From NCBI GenBank assembly GCA_046155725.1, contig JBJXFT010000457.1, forward strand, positions 1 through 11,633: 11,633 nt of DNA, in the 5' to 3' direction. Below, piece by piece: positions 1 through 7,496 of this stretch. Origin of the DNA: M3007 sp046155725. GTDB lineage: Bacteria; Bacteroidota; Bacteroidia; Chitinophagales; Saprospiraceae. A program made the position numbers and the translations under genes. Numbering within the stretch: the first letter of the stretch is position 1; every line of letters starts with the position of its first letter. Below the pieces are notes generated by a model. That model did no database searches and was not told the origin of the DNA. It was given only the letters and a program-made list of their open reading frames with translations.

Positions 1-194
1 AAAAATTGAAAAAACTTTTCCCCGGCAAGTTCCGAAAAATGTCTTTGTTCCAAAGCAAAAATGACCGAACCTTTACCCGCCATAACCTCAATGCTTAAGG
101 CGGGTGTAAAGTAAAAGCCCGCCCGAAAGAGGCCATCCCAACTTGGTCGCACTTTAATCCGTCTTGATGAACATTATCAAACTTGTCTGCACAG
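1..194. other. Upstream region of the first secreted-protein gene
   Basis: No gene is supported here. The stretch is AT-rich at the left edge. It contains a weak -7-like element TGTCTTTG at 40-47, one mismatch from the Bacteroidota TAnnTTTG consensus, with a poor -33 candidate (TTTC, 17-20). An imperfect stem follows: TTTAC-CCGCC (72-81) can pair with GGCGG-GT-GTAAA (99-110) with a 2-nt bulge. The GGCGGG at 99-104 could instead pair with CCCGCC at 118-123, so two exclusive folds are possible. Neither has a T-tract, so this is not an obvious terminator. Any regulatory role is a guess. Confidence 0.25.
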
Positions 195-2534
195 ATGCAA
201 AAACATCTCTACTCCTTCTTGTCTCTGCTGTTTGCAGCCACCTTTTTTTCGGGCCAATTGGCTGCGCAATGCGAGCGCGTAGGTCGCGTGAACAGCATAA
301 CCCCGGACTGCGGCGCGCAGATTCTTGACTTGGACAACGGCCAAACGCTCCATGCCGTGGCAGGGGCAGATGGGCTTTCGGGAAGCCAGACCTTCACCTT
401 CAATTCCCAAACAGGCGTACTTCCTCCGGGCTGTCAGGCAGGGCCGCTCCCTGTGGTGTCGCTCACTTGCGTATCTGAGCAATTGCCTTGCAAAGCACAG
501 TTTGCCCGGCTCCCCAATGCCTTGCAACTGCTCGGCTACAAGTTTGTGGCGCAGGTATACGATGAGGCGGTTCAGACTTGTCACTGGGATTTTGGCGACC
601 CCGCCTCCGCTGGGGCAGGTGGCAACGAGGCCACGGGCAAGGAAGTAGAGCACCTCTTTTCAGGGGAAGGAAATTTCACGGTTTGCCTCACCGTGACCGA
701 TGCCTTTGGCTGTTCGGCACAAAAATGCGCCCTCGTTTCGGTCAGCAAAGACGACTATTATTGGTGCGGCTGGGACATTCAGGTGACGGCGGTAGGGACG
801 GAATTGCAGGGAAAAATTTTCCCCACCACCAGCGACGCAGACTTGATTCTGGACTCGGTGCAATGGTACTCTAACAAATCAAGCCAAATCCTTTCGGAAG
901 CGCCCTCGTTTTCAGCGCCCTTGCCCGGCTATGGAGACTACACGGTGTGCGCCCAATACAAGGTGACGAATGTCGCCGACGGAAGCGCATGCTACGGCAC
1001 CCGTTGCCAAACCATCACGGTGGCCGAGCAGGCTTGCGCCAACCCCGCGCTGGTGGATGCCTCCAGCCTTTGTCCCGGCCCTACGCAATTCTATGCCCCG
1101 GTGTGTGGCTGCGACGGCGTTACCTATGCCAACGAATGCGAGGCATTGTCCACCGGGATTTCGCAATGGTGGGCAGGCGAGTGCGGTTCGGTCTTTGGTG
1201 CCTGCCTCCCCAAACTTCAAGCAAAAATCTTGAGCGGCTCGCCCGATGGGGGCTTCACCGCACAATTCTGCAACCTCAGCGATGGCGATTACACTTTTGC
1301 CCAGTTGGACTTTGGCGATGGAAGCCCGCTTTTGGAAGGCATAGTGTGGGACACGATTTTGCACTACTACGATTCGGCGGGCATATACAAAGCCAACCTG
1401 ACGGTGTGGAGCGCCAATGGCTGCATTTCTTCGGTGACCCAATTGGTGGTGACCGATGCCATGAGCATGGTGGCAGAGCAACTTCCGCAGGCCACCGATT
1501 ATGTGATGCCCGGCGATGCCGACCGCAACCAACGCGCCAATGTATACGACCTGCTCAACCTCGGCGTGGGGCATTACACCACAGGCGCACCGCGCCCCGA
1601 AGCCAGCACCGATTGGAATCCGCAATTCGCACCAAACTGGGACGAAACCCTGACCGAATCGGTGAATTACAAACACTTGGACTGCGATGGGAATGGTTCG
1701 GTGAACGAGTTTGATGCCGACGTGGTGCTGCAGCACTACACCGCCATTGACACCACCGAGGTTTCTTTGCTCCCAAGCTTGCCACAATTGCGGCTTCAAT
1801 TTGAAAAAGATACCATCCTCGTTGACCCCAACAACCCCGCCCCCGTAGAAATAAATGCATGGGTCAAAGTGGGCAGCCCAACCCAGCCAGCATTGGGTCT
1901 CTATGGCTTGGCGTTTGCGCTCCGCTATCCCGACTATGTGAACCACAACCCCGACGCAGATTACGACGATGACCTTTTTGGCTCCACCAACCACTTGCTC
2001 TGGCTCTCCAAAGACATCCACGACCGCTCTCAATTGGATTTGGGTTTGACCCGAAAAAACGGCCTTGGCGTCAATGGCTATGGGCGTGTGGCGAAGGTTA
2101 CTTTCAGTACAGACATCATCATCATCATTGACATCATCGCTCGCGGAGAAAGCAAGCCCGTGCCATTCGCCGTGCCCATCCGAGGCCTGAAAGCCATTGA
2201 CAAAGAAGGCAACGAATTTGAAATATCCGTGCCAGCCGAGCAAGACACCGTGTGGATAAAAACACTCGAAACCAGCGGCACAGACGAAGAAATGCTCCGC
2301 GCCAAAGTGCTGCTCAGCCCCAACCCCGCTGCCGACGCAACGGAACTCTACACCTCCGACCTTCATGTCGAGGCCATAGAAATGCTGAACAGCCTCGGCC
2401 AAAAAGTGCGCTCGTTCCAGCCTTCCGGCAGCCGAAGCACCCGCCTCGATGTGTCGGGCTGGGCAAGCGGCGTGTACACCCTGCGCGTCCGCGCCGAAGA
2501 GGGCATGGTGGAAAAGAGGCTGGTGCTGCGTTAG
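195..2534 (+). CDS. Secreted modular PKD/Kazal/dockerin-like protein with T9SS type A sorting domain
   Basis: Exported 779-residue protein, probably surface-attached or released through the type IX secretion system. Residues 1-24 form a signal peptide (Lys near the start, hydrophobic core, cleavage likely after LAA). PKD-like domains lie at about 129-184 (WDFGD motif) and 371-420 (LDFGDGS). A Kazal-type segment lies at about 281-330, with the signature CGCDGVTYANECEA. Two EF-hand/dockerin-like calcium loops start at D441 and D496, separated by about 43 residues instead of lying close together. About 531-640 resembles a cohesin-like beta domain (LYGLAFALRYP). The tail at about 705-779 has the LSPNPA motif, GxYxLR strand and final basic VEKRLVLR typical of T9SS sorting domains. 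The open frame extends to a TTG at 183, but the ATG at 195 gives a cleaner signal peptide and was chosen. Substrate or partner is unknown: PKD and cohesin/dockerin modules suggest adhesion or calcium-dependent assembly, and Kazal suggests protease inhibition. Export is well supported; activity is not. Confidence 0.9.
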   Translation: MQKHLYSFLSLLFAATFFSGQLAAQCERVGRVNSITPDCGAQILDLDNGQTLHAVAGADGLSGSQTFTFNSQTGVLPPGCQAGPLPVVSLTCVSEQLPCKAQFARLPNALQLLGYKFVAQVYDEAVQTCHWDFGDPASAGAGGNEATGKEVEHLFSGEGNFTVCLTVTDAFGCSAQKCALVSVSKDDYYWCGWDIQVTAVGTELQGKIFPTTSDADLILDSVQWYSNKSSQILSEAPSFSAPLPGYGDYTVCAQYKVTNVADGSACYGTRCQTITVAEQACANPALVDASSLCPGPTQFYAPVCGCDGVTYANECEALSTGISQWWAGECGSVFGACLPKLQAKILSGSPDGGFTAQFCNLSDGDYTFAQLDFGDGSPLLEGIVWDTILHYYDSAGIYKANLTVWSANGCISSVTQLVVTDAMSMVAEQLPQATDYVMPGDADRNQRANVYDLLNLGVGHYTTGAPRPEASTDWNPQFAPNWDETLTESVNYKHLDCDGNGSVNEFDADVVLQHYTAIDTTEVSLLPSLPQLRLQFEKDTILVDPNNPAPVEINAWVKVGSPTQPALGLYGLAFALRYPDYVNHNPDADYDDDLFGSTNHLLWLSKDIHDRSQLDLGLTRKNGLGVNGYGRVAKVTFSTDIIIIIDIIARGESKPVPFAVPIRGLKAIDKEGNEFEISVPAEQDTVWIKTLETSGTDEEMLRAKVLLSPNPAADATELYTSDLHVEAIEMLNSLGQKVRSFQPSGSRSTRLDVSGWASGVYTLRVRAEEGMVEKRLVLR
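2111..2138 (+). repeat. ATC triplet run inside the secreted-protein gene
   Basis: Four ATC codons, one ATT, GAC, then two more ATC codons encode an Asp-flanked isoleucine run (DIIIIIDII) at the end of the cohesin-like region. It keeps frame and sits where a beta strand is expected. Gain or loss of one ATC unit would add or remove one isoleucine without a frameshift. Confidence 0.5.
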
Positions 2535-2551
2535 TATATTTTTCTCAGCCT

Positions 2552-2717
2552 TTAGAGGCTGTTTGAGTTTGCTTGCCGGGAGTGCGAAGGAGAAAATTTG
2601 GGGTCAGGCAAGGCTCATTTTTTTAGGAATAATGGGTTTATTGCTGAAAAAATAGCCGCCGGCTGACGTCAAATTTTCCCTTCGCAGCCCGGTGAAGCAA
2701 ATTCAAACAGCCTCTAA
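2552..2717. repeat. MITE-like 166-bp imperfect palindrome
   Basis: The left arm (2552-2600, beginning TTAGAGGCTGTTTGA) and right arm (2670-2717) are inverted copies that match at most positions. The similarity continues inwards: GTCAGGCAAGGCT on the left pairs loosely with AGCCGCCGGCTGAC on the right, then a T-rich and an A-rich block, so nearly the whole element folds back on itself around about 2635-2645. It lies 17 nt after the stop of the upstream gene and ends about 48 bp before the putative yidC -7 element. It encodes no credible protein. Size, terminal inverted repeats and lack of coding fit a miniature inverted-repeat transposable element or a decayed IS end pair. I see no clear target-site duplication. 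The folded transcript could also end transcription from the upstream gene. Confidence 0.65.
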
Positions 2718-2764
2718 GTCAGGCCAATCTTTGAGGGTTGCTATTTTACCGAAGGGTTTTGACA

Positions 2765-2772
2765 TACTTTTG
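2765..2772 (+). promoter_or_regulatory. Candidate -7 promoter element for yidC
   Basis: TACTTTTG followed by C matches the Bacteroidota housekeeping -7 consensus TAnnTTTG. It sits 61 nt upstream of the yidC ATG and just downstream of the palindromic element. No clear TTTG -33 box is found at the usual spacing of about 19 bp, so support rests on the -7 match alone. Confidence 0.4.
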
Positions 2773-2833
2773 CGGGCTTTTTGAAAAGAACCACACCGCG
2801 CAAATACACAACGGTGTGGTAAAAAAACTCGCA

Positions 2834-4744
2834 ATGGAAGAAAAACAGAGTCAACTGAGCACCTACATCGGCATGGGGCTGATATTCTTGTTGTTGTTTT
2901 TGTGGATGCAAACCTCCGCTCCGCCCAAGAAAACCCCCGAACAACTGCAGGCAGAGCAAACTGCCCAAAATGCTCAGCAACCACAAAACCCACCCGTTGC
3001 CCCAACTGCTACTGCTACTGCACCTGCCACCGCTGCTGCCACTGCACCCGTTTCCGACACCGTCCGCAACGCCATCCTTGGCGCCCAGTTTGGCGTATTT
3101 GCCCCCGCAGCCGCCGGGCAAGAGCAGTTTGAAACCTTGGAAAACGACCTCGTGCGCATCACCTTCAGCAGCAAGGGCGGGCGCATCAAAGAGGTTTTTC
3201 TAAAAAAGTATGAGAAGATACTCACCGACACGGCGGGCAAAGACCTGACAAGCCCCGTGCGCCTCCTCGAAGACGACCTGAACCGATTCGGATTTGAAAT
3301 CCCCGTGGCCAACACCTCTGCTGGCAAAGTGCTGACCGGCGACCTGTTTTTCACGCCTTCCAAAAATGGCAACACCCTCACTTTCCGCGCCGACGCGGGC
3401 GCTGGACGCTACTTCGAGCAGACTTACTCCCTCACGCCCGACAACTACCGCCTCGACTACCGCGTGGCCGCCAACGGCCTCGAAGGCATGCTGGCAAAAC
3501 GCGAACTGACCTTTTACTGGGAAAACCACCTCGACAAATTGGAGCGCAACCAGACCTACGAGCGCACCATGTCGTCCATCTATTTCAAAGTTGCCAACGA
3601 GGGCGCGGACTACTGCGACTGCCGCGCAGACGACACCAAAAGCCTCGGCGACAAGCCCGTGGAATGGTTTTCGCACTCCAACCAGTTTTTCAATACCAGC
3701 ATCGTGGCGCAGGGCTTTGCGTTCAAAGAGTTCACCGGCGAAGTCAAAGTATTCGGAGATGCCGACCCGAATTTGAAACGCCTGAAAACTACCGCCACAG
3801 TGCCTTTTGAAAGCAATTCGGCAAGCATGGCGATTTACACCGGCCCCAACGAATTCGAGCGTTTGCGCGGCTTCGGCGTGTCATTGCAAGACATCATCCC
3901 CTTCGGCGCGAGCATTTTCGGCGCCATCAACCGTTGGGTCATACACCCCATGCTCGATTTCCTTGCGCGGTTTATTGGCAACCAAGGCATAGTCATCCTG
4001 ATGCTCACCTTGGTCGTCAAACTCCTCGTGTACCCGCTCACCTACCGCATGGTGCTCAGCCAATCCAAAATGGCGGCCCTCAAACCGCGCCTCGAAGAAC
4101 TAAAAAAGAAGCACGGCGACGACCAGCAGGCCATGAGCGTGGACACTATGAAACTCTACAGCGAATACGGCGTGAACCCCCTCGGCGGCTGCCTGCCCAT
4201 TTTCCTACAGATGCCCATTTGGTTTGCGCTCTACCGGTTCTTCCCGGCCAGCATCGAGTTCCGCCAAGAGAGTTTCCTCTGGGCCACCGACCTGTCGAGC
4301 TACGACAGCATCATGCAACTGCCCTTCCACCTGCCCTTTGGCGCAGGCGCGCACATCAGCCTGTTCACACTCATCTGGGTGGTCACCACACTCTGGTACA
4401 CTTGGTATTCCATGAAGCAGATGGACGCCAGTTCGATGCAAAACGACCAGATGAAAATCATGAAATACATGCAGTACACCATGCCCGTGTTCTTCATGTT
4501 CTTCTTCAATTCCTTTGCTTCGGGCCTCACGCTCTACCTGTGTTTCAGCAATATCCTGAACATCGCCCAGACGCTCGTGACAAAGGAATACCTGATCGAC
4601 AAGGAAAAAATAATGGCTCAACTTGAAATCAACAAAGCCAAACCTAAAAAACAAAGCGGCTTCCGCGCCCGGCTCGACCAAGCCATGAAAGAGCAGCAAC
4701 GGATGCAAGAAGAAAAAGCGAAAAAGGAGAAAAAGAAGAAGTGA
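2834..4744 (+). CDS. yidC: Membrane protein insertase YidC
   Basis: Inserts and folds inner-membrane proteins, alone or with SecYEG. The 636-residue product has the Gram-negative YidC layout: an N-terminal membrane helix at about 8-26, an Ala/Pro/Thr-rich linker, a large periplasmic beta domain at about 100-350, and a C-terminal insertase domain of several helices (about 365-590). The family signature GCLPIFLQMPIWFALYRFF starts at about residue 452. The helix before YPLTYR carries Lys396 where many YidC proteins have the conserved hydrophilic-groove Arg; a positive charge is therefore kept. The tail is strongly basic (EKAKKEKKKK), as expected for ribosome contact. The frame stays open upstream to 2738, but the ATG at 2834 gives the normal YidC N-terminus directly before the first helix. 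A terminator follows 27 nt after the stop. Identity is very secure. Confidence 0.97.
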   Translation: MEEKQSQLSTYIGMGLIFLLLFLWMQTSAPPKKTPEQLQAEQTAQNAQQPQNPPVAPTATATAPATAAATAPVSDTVRNAILGAQFGVFAPAAAGQEQFETLENDLVRITFSSKGGRIKEVFLKKYEKILTDTAGKDLTSPVRLLEDDLNRFGFEIPVANTSAGKVLTGDLFFTPSKNGNTLTFRADAGAGRYFEQTYSLTPDNYRLDYRVAANGLEGMLAKRELTFYWENHLDKLERNQTYERTMSSIYFKVANEGADYCDCRADDTKSLGDKPVEWFSHSNQFFNTSIVAQGFAFKEFTGEVKVFGDADPNLKRLKTTATVPFESNSASMAIYTGPNEFERLRGFGVSLQDIIPFGASIFGAINRWVIHPMLDFLARFIGNQGIVILMLTLVVKLLVYPLTYRMVLSQSKMAALKPRLEELKKKHGDDQQAMSVDTMKLYSEYGVNPLGGCLPIFLQMPIWFALYRFFPASIEFRQESFLWATDLSSYDSIMQLPFHLPFGAGAHISLFTLIWVVTTLWYTWYSMKQMDASSMQNDQMKIMKYMQYTMPVFFMFFFNSFASGLTLYLCFSNILNIAQTLVTKEYLIDKEKIMAQLEINKAKPKKQSGFRARLDQAMKEQQRMQEEKAKKEKKKK

Positions 4745-4763
4745 GGCAATGGCTATTGAACCT

Positions 4764-4804
4764 AAAAAAAAGAGCGGTGGGCTTTACAGCCCACCGCTCT
4801 TTTT
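4764..4804. terminator. Bidirectional intrinsic terminator between yidC and the methyltransferase gene
   Basis: A perfect 13-bp stem, AGAGCGGTGGGCT (4771-4783) with AGCCCACCGCTCT (4788-4800), encloses a TTAC loop. It is preceded by seven A (4764-4770) and followed by a T run (4800-4804), so it can stop transcription in both directions. It lies exactly between the stop of yidC (4744) and the stop of the convergent methyltransferase gene (4809). Confidence 0.93.
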
Positions 4805-4808
4805 CTTT

Positions 4809-5546
4809 TCAAACCCTCGCCACCCGCCCAAAAATCGGGAACCGCGCAGTCTTGACCTCCCCTTCCGGCCAAACCTCTTTCAACCGCGCCACCAAACCCT
4901 CGTCGAGCGGGCTGTGGCCGTTGCGCCGAATGAAGTGCTGCACCCCCGACCAAGTGCCGATGAACCCCAGCAGAGCGTCCAGCGTCCATTCGCACTTCAT
5001 CTCCATTTCGGGGAACGGCATTTCGGCCAGCGGGAACGGGATGCTCGCCAAAGCCTCGTCCACCAAGCGGCGCTCGGGGTCCCAATAGCCGTCCAGCACA
5101 TGGTCGTAAAGGTGATTGATGACCGCGTCCACCGGCTCGTCAATCCGCACGAGCGTGTAGCCCACGAGCGCAAGAAACCCGCCGGGCTTCAAGACCCGGC
5201 GGACTTCAGGGTAAAATTTTTCGAAATCAAACCAGTGCGCCGCCTGCCCCACCGTCACCAAATCGAACGAATGGTCTGAAAAATCCGTCGCTTCTGCCCG
5301 ACCCAATCGGTAGCGGATGTTGGGTTTGAGGAGCGCGTTTTTCAACTGGTTCTCGCTGATGTCGGTGGCCTCTACTTGTGCGAAGCGCTCGGCAAGCACA
5401 GTGGCGATTTGGCCATTGCCGGTGGCGCAATCCCAAGCGCAGTCAAAGTTTTGGCAATTTTCAAAAAGAAAATCAAACAGTTGCGGCGGGTACACAGGCC
5501 GGAATTGGGCGTAGTCGGCGGAGCGGGCGGAGAAGTTGTCTTTCAT
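4809..5546 (-). CDS. Class I SAM-dependent methyltransferase (Methyltransf_11 type)
   Basis: Probable cytosolic small-molecule methyltransferase of 245 residues. Visible landmarks are the SAM-binding motif I DCATGNGQI (39-47), the acidic residue after strand 2 in ATDIS (Asp62), the post-motif DLVTVGQAAHWFD (95-107), and VLKPGG (118-123). The N-terminal FSARSADYAQFRPVYP and the QAAHWFD block are typical of the group that includes yeast trans-aconitate and Crg1-like methyltransferases, but the substrate cannot be read from sequence. The ATG lies 4 nt after the stop of the M48 peptidase gene on the same strand, so the two are very probably cotranscribed and coupled in translation. The shared terminator at 4771-4800 closes this unit. 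I see no functional link between the two products beyond the pairing. Confidence 0.92.
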   Translation of the reverse strand: MKDNFSARSADYAQFRPVYPPQLFDFLFENCQNFDCAWDCATGNGQIATVLAERFAQVEATDISENQLKNALLKPNIRYRLGRAEATDFSDHSFDLVTVGQAAHWFDFEKFYPEVRRVLKPGGFLALVGYTLVRIDEPVDAVINHLYDHVLDGYWDPERRLVDEALASIPFPLAEMPFPEMEMKCEWTLDALLGFIGTWSGVQHFIRRNGHSPLDEGLVARLKEVWPEGEVKTARFPIFGRVARV

Positions 5547-5550
5547 CGCA

Positions 5551-6384
5551 TCATTTCCGCTTGGAGCTCCCCGGCACGGGGTAACGGCTGGCGAAAGCCT
5601 TCGCTCTTGGCACCAGCGATTTCAATTTGTCGCTGCGCTTGGAAGGGTCGGGGTGCGTGCTGAGGAACTCTGGCGGGCGCGAGCCACCGCCCGCTTTGCT
5701 CATACGGCCCCAGAACGGAGCGGCCTCGTTGGGGTTGTAGCCAGCCATAGCCATCAAGTATAGGCCGATTTCGTCGGCTTCCGACTCGTGCTTGCGGCTG
5801 AACGGGAGCAGAACGCCCAATTGTGCGCCCGCACCGGCGGCAGCCATGATGAGGCTGCGGGTTTGCTCAGGCTTTTTCGACATGGCGAGGCCGAGGTCGA
5901 GCGTGGTAAGGCCGAGTTGCGCCACCAGCCCTTGGCTCACGCGCTCGTTGCCGTGATTGGCGATGGCATGAGCGATTTCGTGCCCCATCACCACCGCCAG
6001 CGCGTCTTCGTTCTGCGTCACTTTCAGGATGCCGGTATACACGATGACTTTGCCGCCGGGCATACAGAAGGCATTCACCGAAGGGTCGTCCACCACGTTG
6101 AACTCCCAAGCAAAATCTTTGAGTTGGCTTTGCAATCCTTTCGTTTTGAAATACACCTCGGTGGCGGCTTTGATGTCGTTGCCGACGCGGCGCACGAGGT
6201 CAACGTCTCTGCCCGACGTCAGGGGCTTGTTTTCGCTCAGGAATTGGCGGTACTCGGCAAAACTGGTTTGGTTGAGTTGCTGGTTGGGGATGAGGTTCAG
6301 GGATTTGCGCCCGGTGAACGCTGTCTTGTGACAAGCCATCACAAGAATCAAAAGGGCGGCGAGGGAAATGCTGTTTTTCCACAT
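5551..6384 (-). CDS. M48 family zinc metallopeptidase lipoprotein (BepA/LoiP/Oma1-like)
   Basis: A 277-residue envelope protease, probably involved in quality control of outer-membrane or periplasmic proteins. The N-terminus is a lipoprotein signal with lipobox VMAC (Cys18). The catalytic zinc site is HEIAH (His135, Glu136, His139), with a further Glu ligand in ESEAD (200-204) preceded by the usual SR. The C-terminal STHP motif (His244) corresponds to the loop histidine that in Escherichia coli BepA (His246) can occupy the active site. There is no C-terminal TPR domain, unlike BepA, so the length is that of the short LoiP-like or Bacteroidota forms. All key residues are present, so the enzyme should be active. 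It is the first gene of a two-gene minus-strand unit and is divergent from the DUF2911 gene. Confidence 0.95.
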   Translation of the reverse strand: MWKNSISLAALLILVMACHKTAFTGRKSLNLIPNQQLNQTSFAEYRQFLSENKPLTSGRDVDLVRRVGNDIKAATEVYFKTKGLQSQLKDFAWEFNVVDDPSVNAFCMPGGKVIVYTGILKVTQNEDALAVVMGHEIAHAIANHGNERVSQGLVAQLGLTTLDLGLAMSKKPEQTRSLIMAAAGAGAQLGVLLPFSRKHESEADEIGLYLMAMAGYNPNEAAPFWGRMSKAGGGSRPPEFLSTHPDPSKRSDKLKSLVPRAKAFASRYPVPGSSKRK

Positions 6385-6418
6385 AAGATTTGAGTTTGTT
6401 TATGGTTAAAAAACGTGA

Positions 6419-6435
6419 CGCGAAATCGTTTCGCG
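6419..6435. promoter_or_regulatory. Perfect palindrome upstream of the M48 gene
   Basis: CGCGAAA-TCG-TTTCGCG has 7-bp perfect arms with a 3-bp centre, 34 bp upstream of the peptidase start. Its symmetry and position suit an operator or a short 5'-leader stem. No -7 element of the TAnnTTTG type was found for the minus strand nearby, so the role is unproven. Confidence 0.35.
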
Positions 6436-6491
6436 GAACATGGTTGAATGGTTGCAGTGGTGCGTTTTTCGAGCCTAATCCTACTTTTCCA

Positions 6492-6526
6492 CTTTAAGAA
6501 AAACCCCTTCAGGGTTTTCCTTAAAG
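6492..6526. repeat. Near-perfect 15-bp hairpin in the divergent intergenic region
   Basis: CTTTAAGAAAAACCC (6492-6506) and GGGTTTTCCTTAAAG (6512-6526) pair at 14 of 15 positions around CTTCA. It is midway between the divergent M48 and DUF2911 genes and lacks a proper T-tract on either strand beyond the stem, so it is not a standard terminator. The AACCC...GGGTT core resembles short palindromic repeats that often lie between genes in Bacteroidota; an operator or REP-like element is possible. A poor -7 match (GATTTTTG, 6532-6539) follows directly on the plus strand. Confidence 0.5.
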
Positions 6527-6602
6527 TTCTTGATTTTTGCAGCGTTGGACTACGGTTCAACCATTTCGCCCTGTGTTTGTTTCAGCCAAAAAATTTTTAA
6601 GC

Positions 6603-7454
6603 ATGAAAAAAGTCTTATTTCTGACAGCCTTTCTCGCGGCATTCACCGCCGCCAACGCACAAATCAAAACCCCAGCCCCCAGCCCCACGGGCAAAATCAG
6701 CCAAGAAGTGGGCCTCATCAAAGTGGACGTGGAATACTCCCGCCCCAGCGCCAAAGGCCGCAAAGTGTTTGGCGACCTCGTGCCGTTTGGCGAGATGTGG
6801 CGCACCGGCGCCAATGCCAGCACCAAAGTAACCGTATCTGAAGACGCGAAAGTGGCTGGAATGCCCCTGCCCAAAGGCACCTATGCCCTCTACACCATCC
6901 CAGGCGAAAAAGAGTGGACAGTCATTTTCTACAAGAACACCACGTATTGGGGAACGCCTGAGCCCAAGGATTTCAAGGAGGAAGATGTGCAAGCCCGCGT
7001 CACCGTCACGTCGCTCCCCATCCGCGATTTGGTGGAAACGCTTACGATGAACATCAACAATTTGCGCAACAACGGGGGCGATCTCGAAATCATCTGGGAA
7101 TACACCAAAGTGGTGGTGCCCATCACTACCGACACAGACAGCAAGGTGCTGAAAGCCATCGAAGCCACGATGTCTGGCCCCGGCGCAGGCGACTACAACG
7201 CTGCCGCCCGCTACTACTACGAGGAGAAAAAAGACATGGCCCAAGCCTTGGTTTGGGTGGACAAGGCGCTGGAAAAAGGCGGCGACAAATTCTGGATCCT
7301 GCGCCTCAAAGCAAACATCCTCGGCGAACTGGGCCGCTACAAGGATGCCATCATGGTGGCTGAAAAAAGCACCGAACTGGCCAAGAAGGAAGGCAACGAA
7401 GATTACCCGCGCATGAACGAAAAGAGCATCGCGGAGTGGGGAAAGAAGAAATAG
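6603..7454 (+). CDS. Exported DUF2911 domain protein with helical C-terminal region
   Basis: A 283-residue protein of unknown function, widespread in Bacteroidota. Residues 1-20 form a signal peptide ending ANA. The DUF2911 domain (about 25-165) shows its usual blocks: VDVEYSRPSAKGRKVFG, then VPFGEMWRTGANASTKV, then PKGTYALYTIPGEKEWTVIF. The remainder (about 178-280) is helical and reads like one or two TPR-type repeats (NAAARYYYEEKKDMAQALVWVDKAL; FWILRLKANILGELGRYKDAI), a common companion of this domain. The open frame extends back to 6537, but only the ATG at 6603 gives a signal peptide. No partner gene is adjacent on the same strand; a strong terminator follows 42 nt after the stop. The product is probably periplasmic. 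Domain identity is secure, biochemical role unknown. Confidence 0.93.
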   Translation: MKKVLFLTAFLAAFTAANAQIKTPAPSPTGKISQEVGLIKVDVEYSRPSAKGRKVFGDLVPFGEMWRTGANASTKVTVSEDAKVAGMPLPKGTYALYTIPGEKEWTVIFYKNTTYWGTPEPKDFKEEDVQARVTVTSLPIRDLVETLTMNINNLRNNGGDLEIIWEYTKVVVPITTDTDSKVLKAIEATMSGPGAGDYNAAARYYYEEKKDMAQALVWVDKALEKGGDKFWILRLKANILGELGRYKDAIMVAEKSTELAKKEGNEDYPRMNEKSIAEWGKKK

Positions 7455-7456
7455 CC

Positions 7457-7492
7457 ACAACGTCGGCAGGGTTTGAAACCCTGCCGACGTTA
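7457..7492. repeat. Palindromic repeat, copy 1
   Basis: A 36-bp block whose core (7459-7491) is AACGTCGGCAGGGTTT, a central G, and its exact reverse complement. As RNA it would form a 13-bp GC-rich stem with a TTTGAAA loop. It begins 2 bp after the DUF2911 stop codon. An identical copy lies at 7539-7574. Confidence 0.9.
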
Positions 7493-7496
7493 TGAG

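Noticed and set aside
912..2402. A 496-codon open frame on the minus strand
   Set aside because: It lies wholly antisense to the secreted PKD/Kazal gene, whose domains and signal peptide are unmistakable. Its translation is His/Val/Gly-rich and shows no domain, so it is a codon-bias shadow.
2449..2655. A small plus-strand frame overlapping the end of the first gene and the palindrome
   Set aside because: It is out of frame with the T9SS tail and runs into the palindromic element; no start signal or domain supports it.
5788..6393. A 201-codon plus-strand open frame
   Set aside because: Antisense to the M48 peptidase gene, which has an intact lipobox and zinc site.
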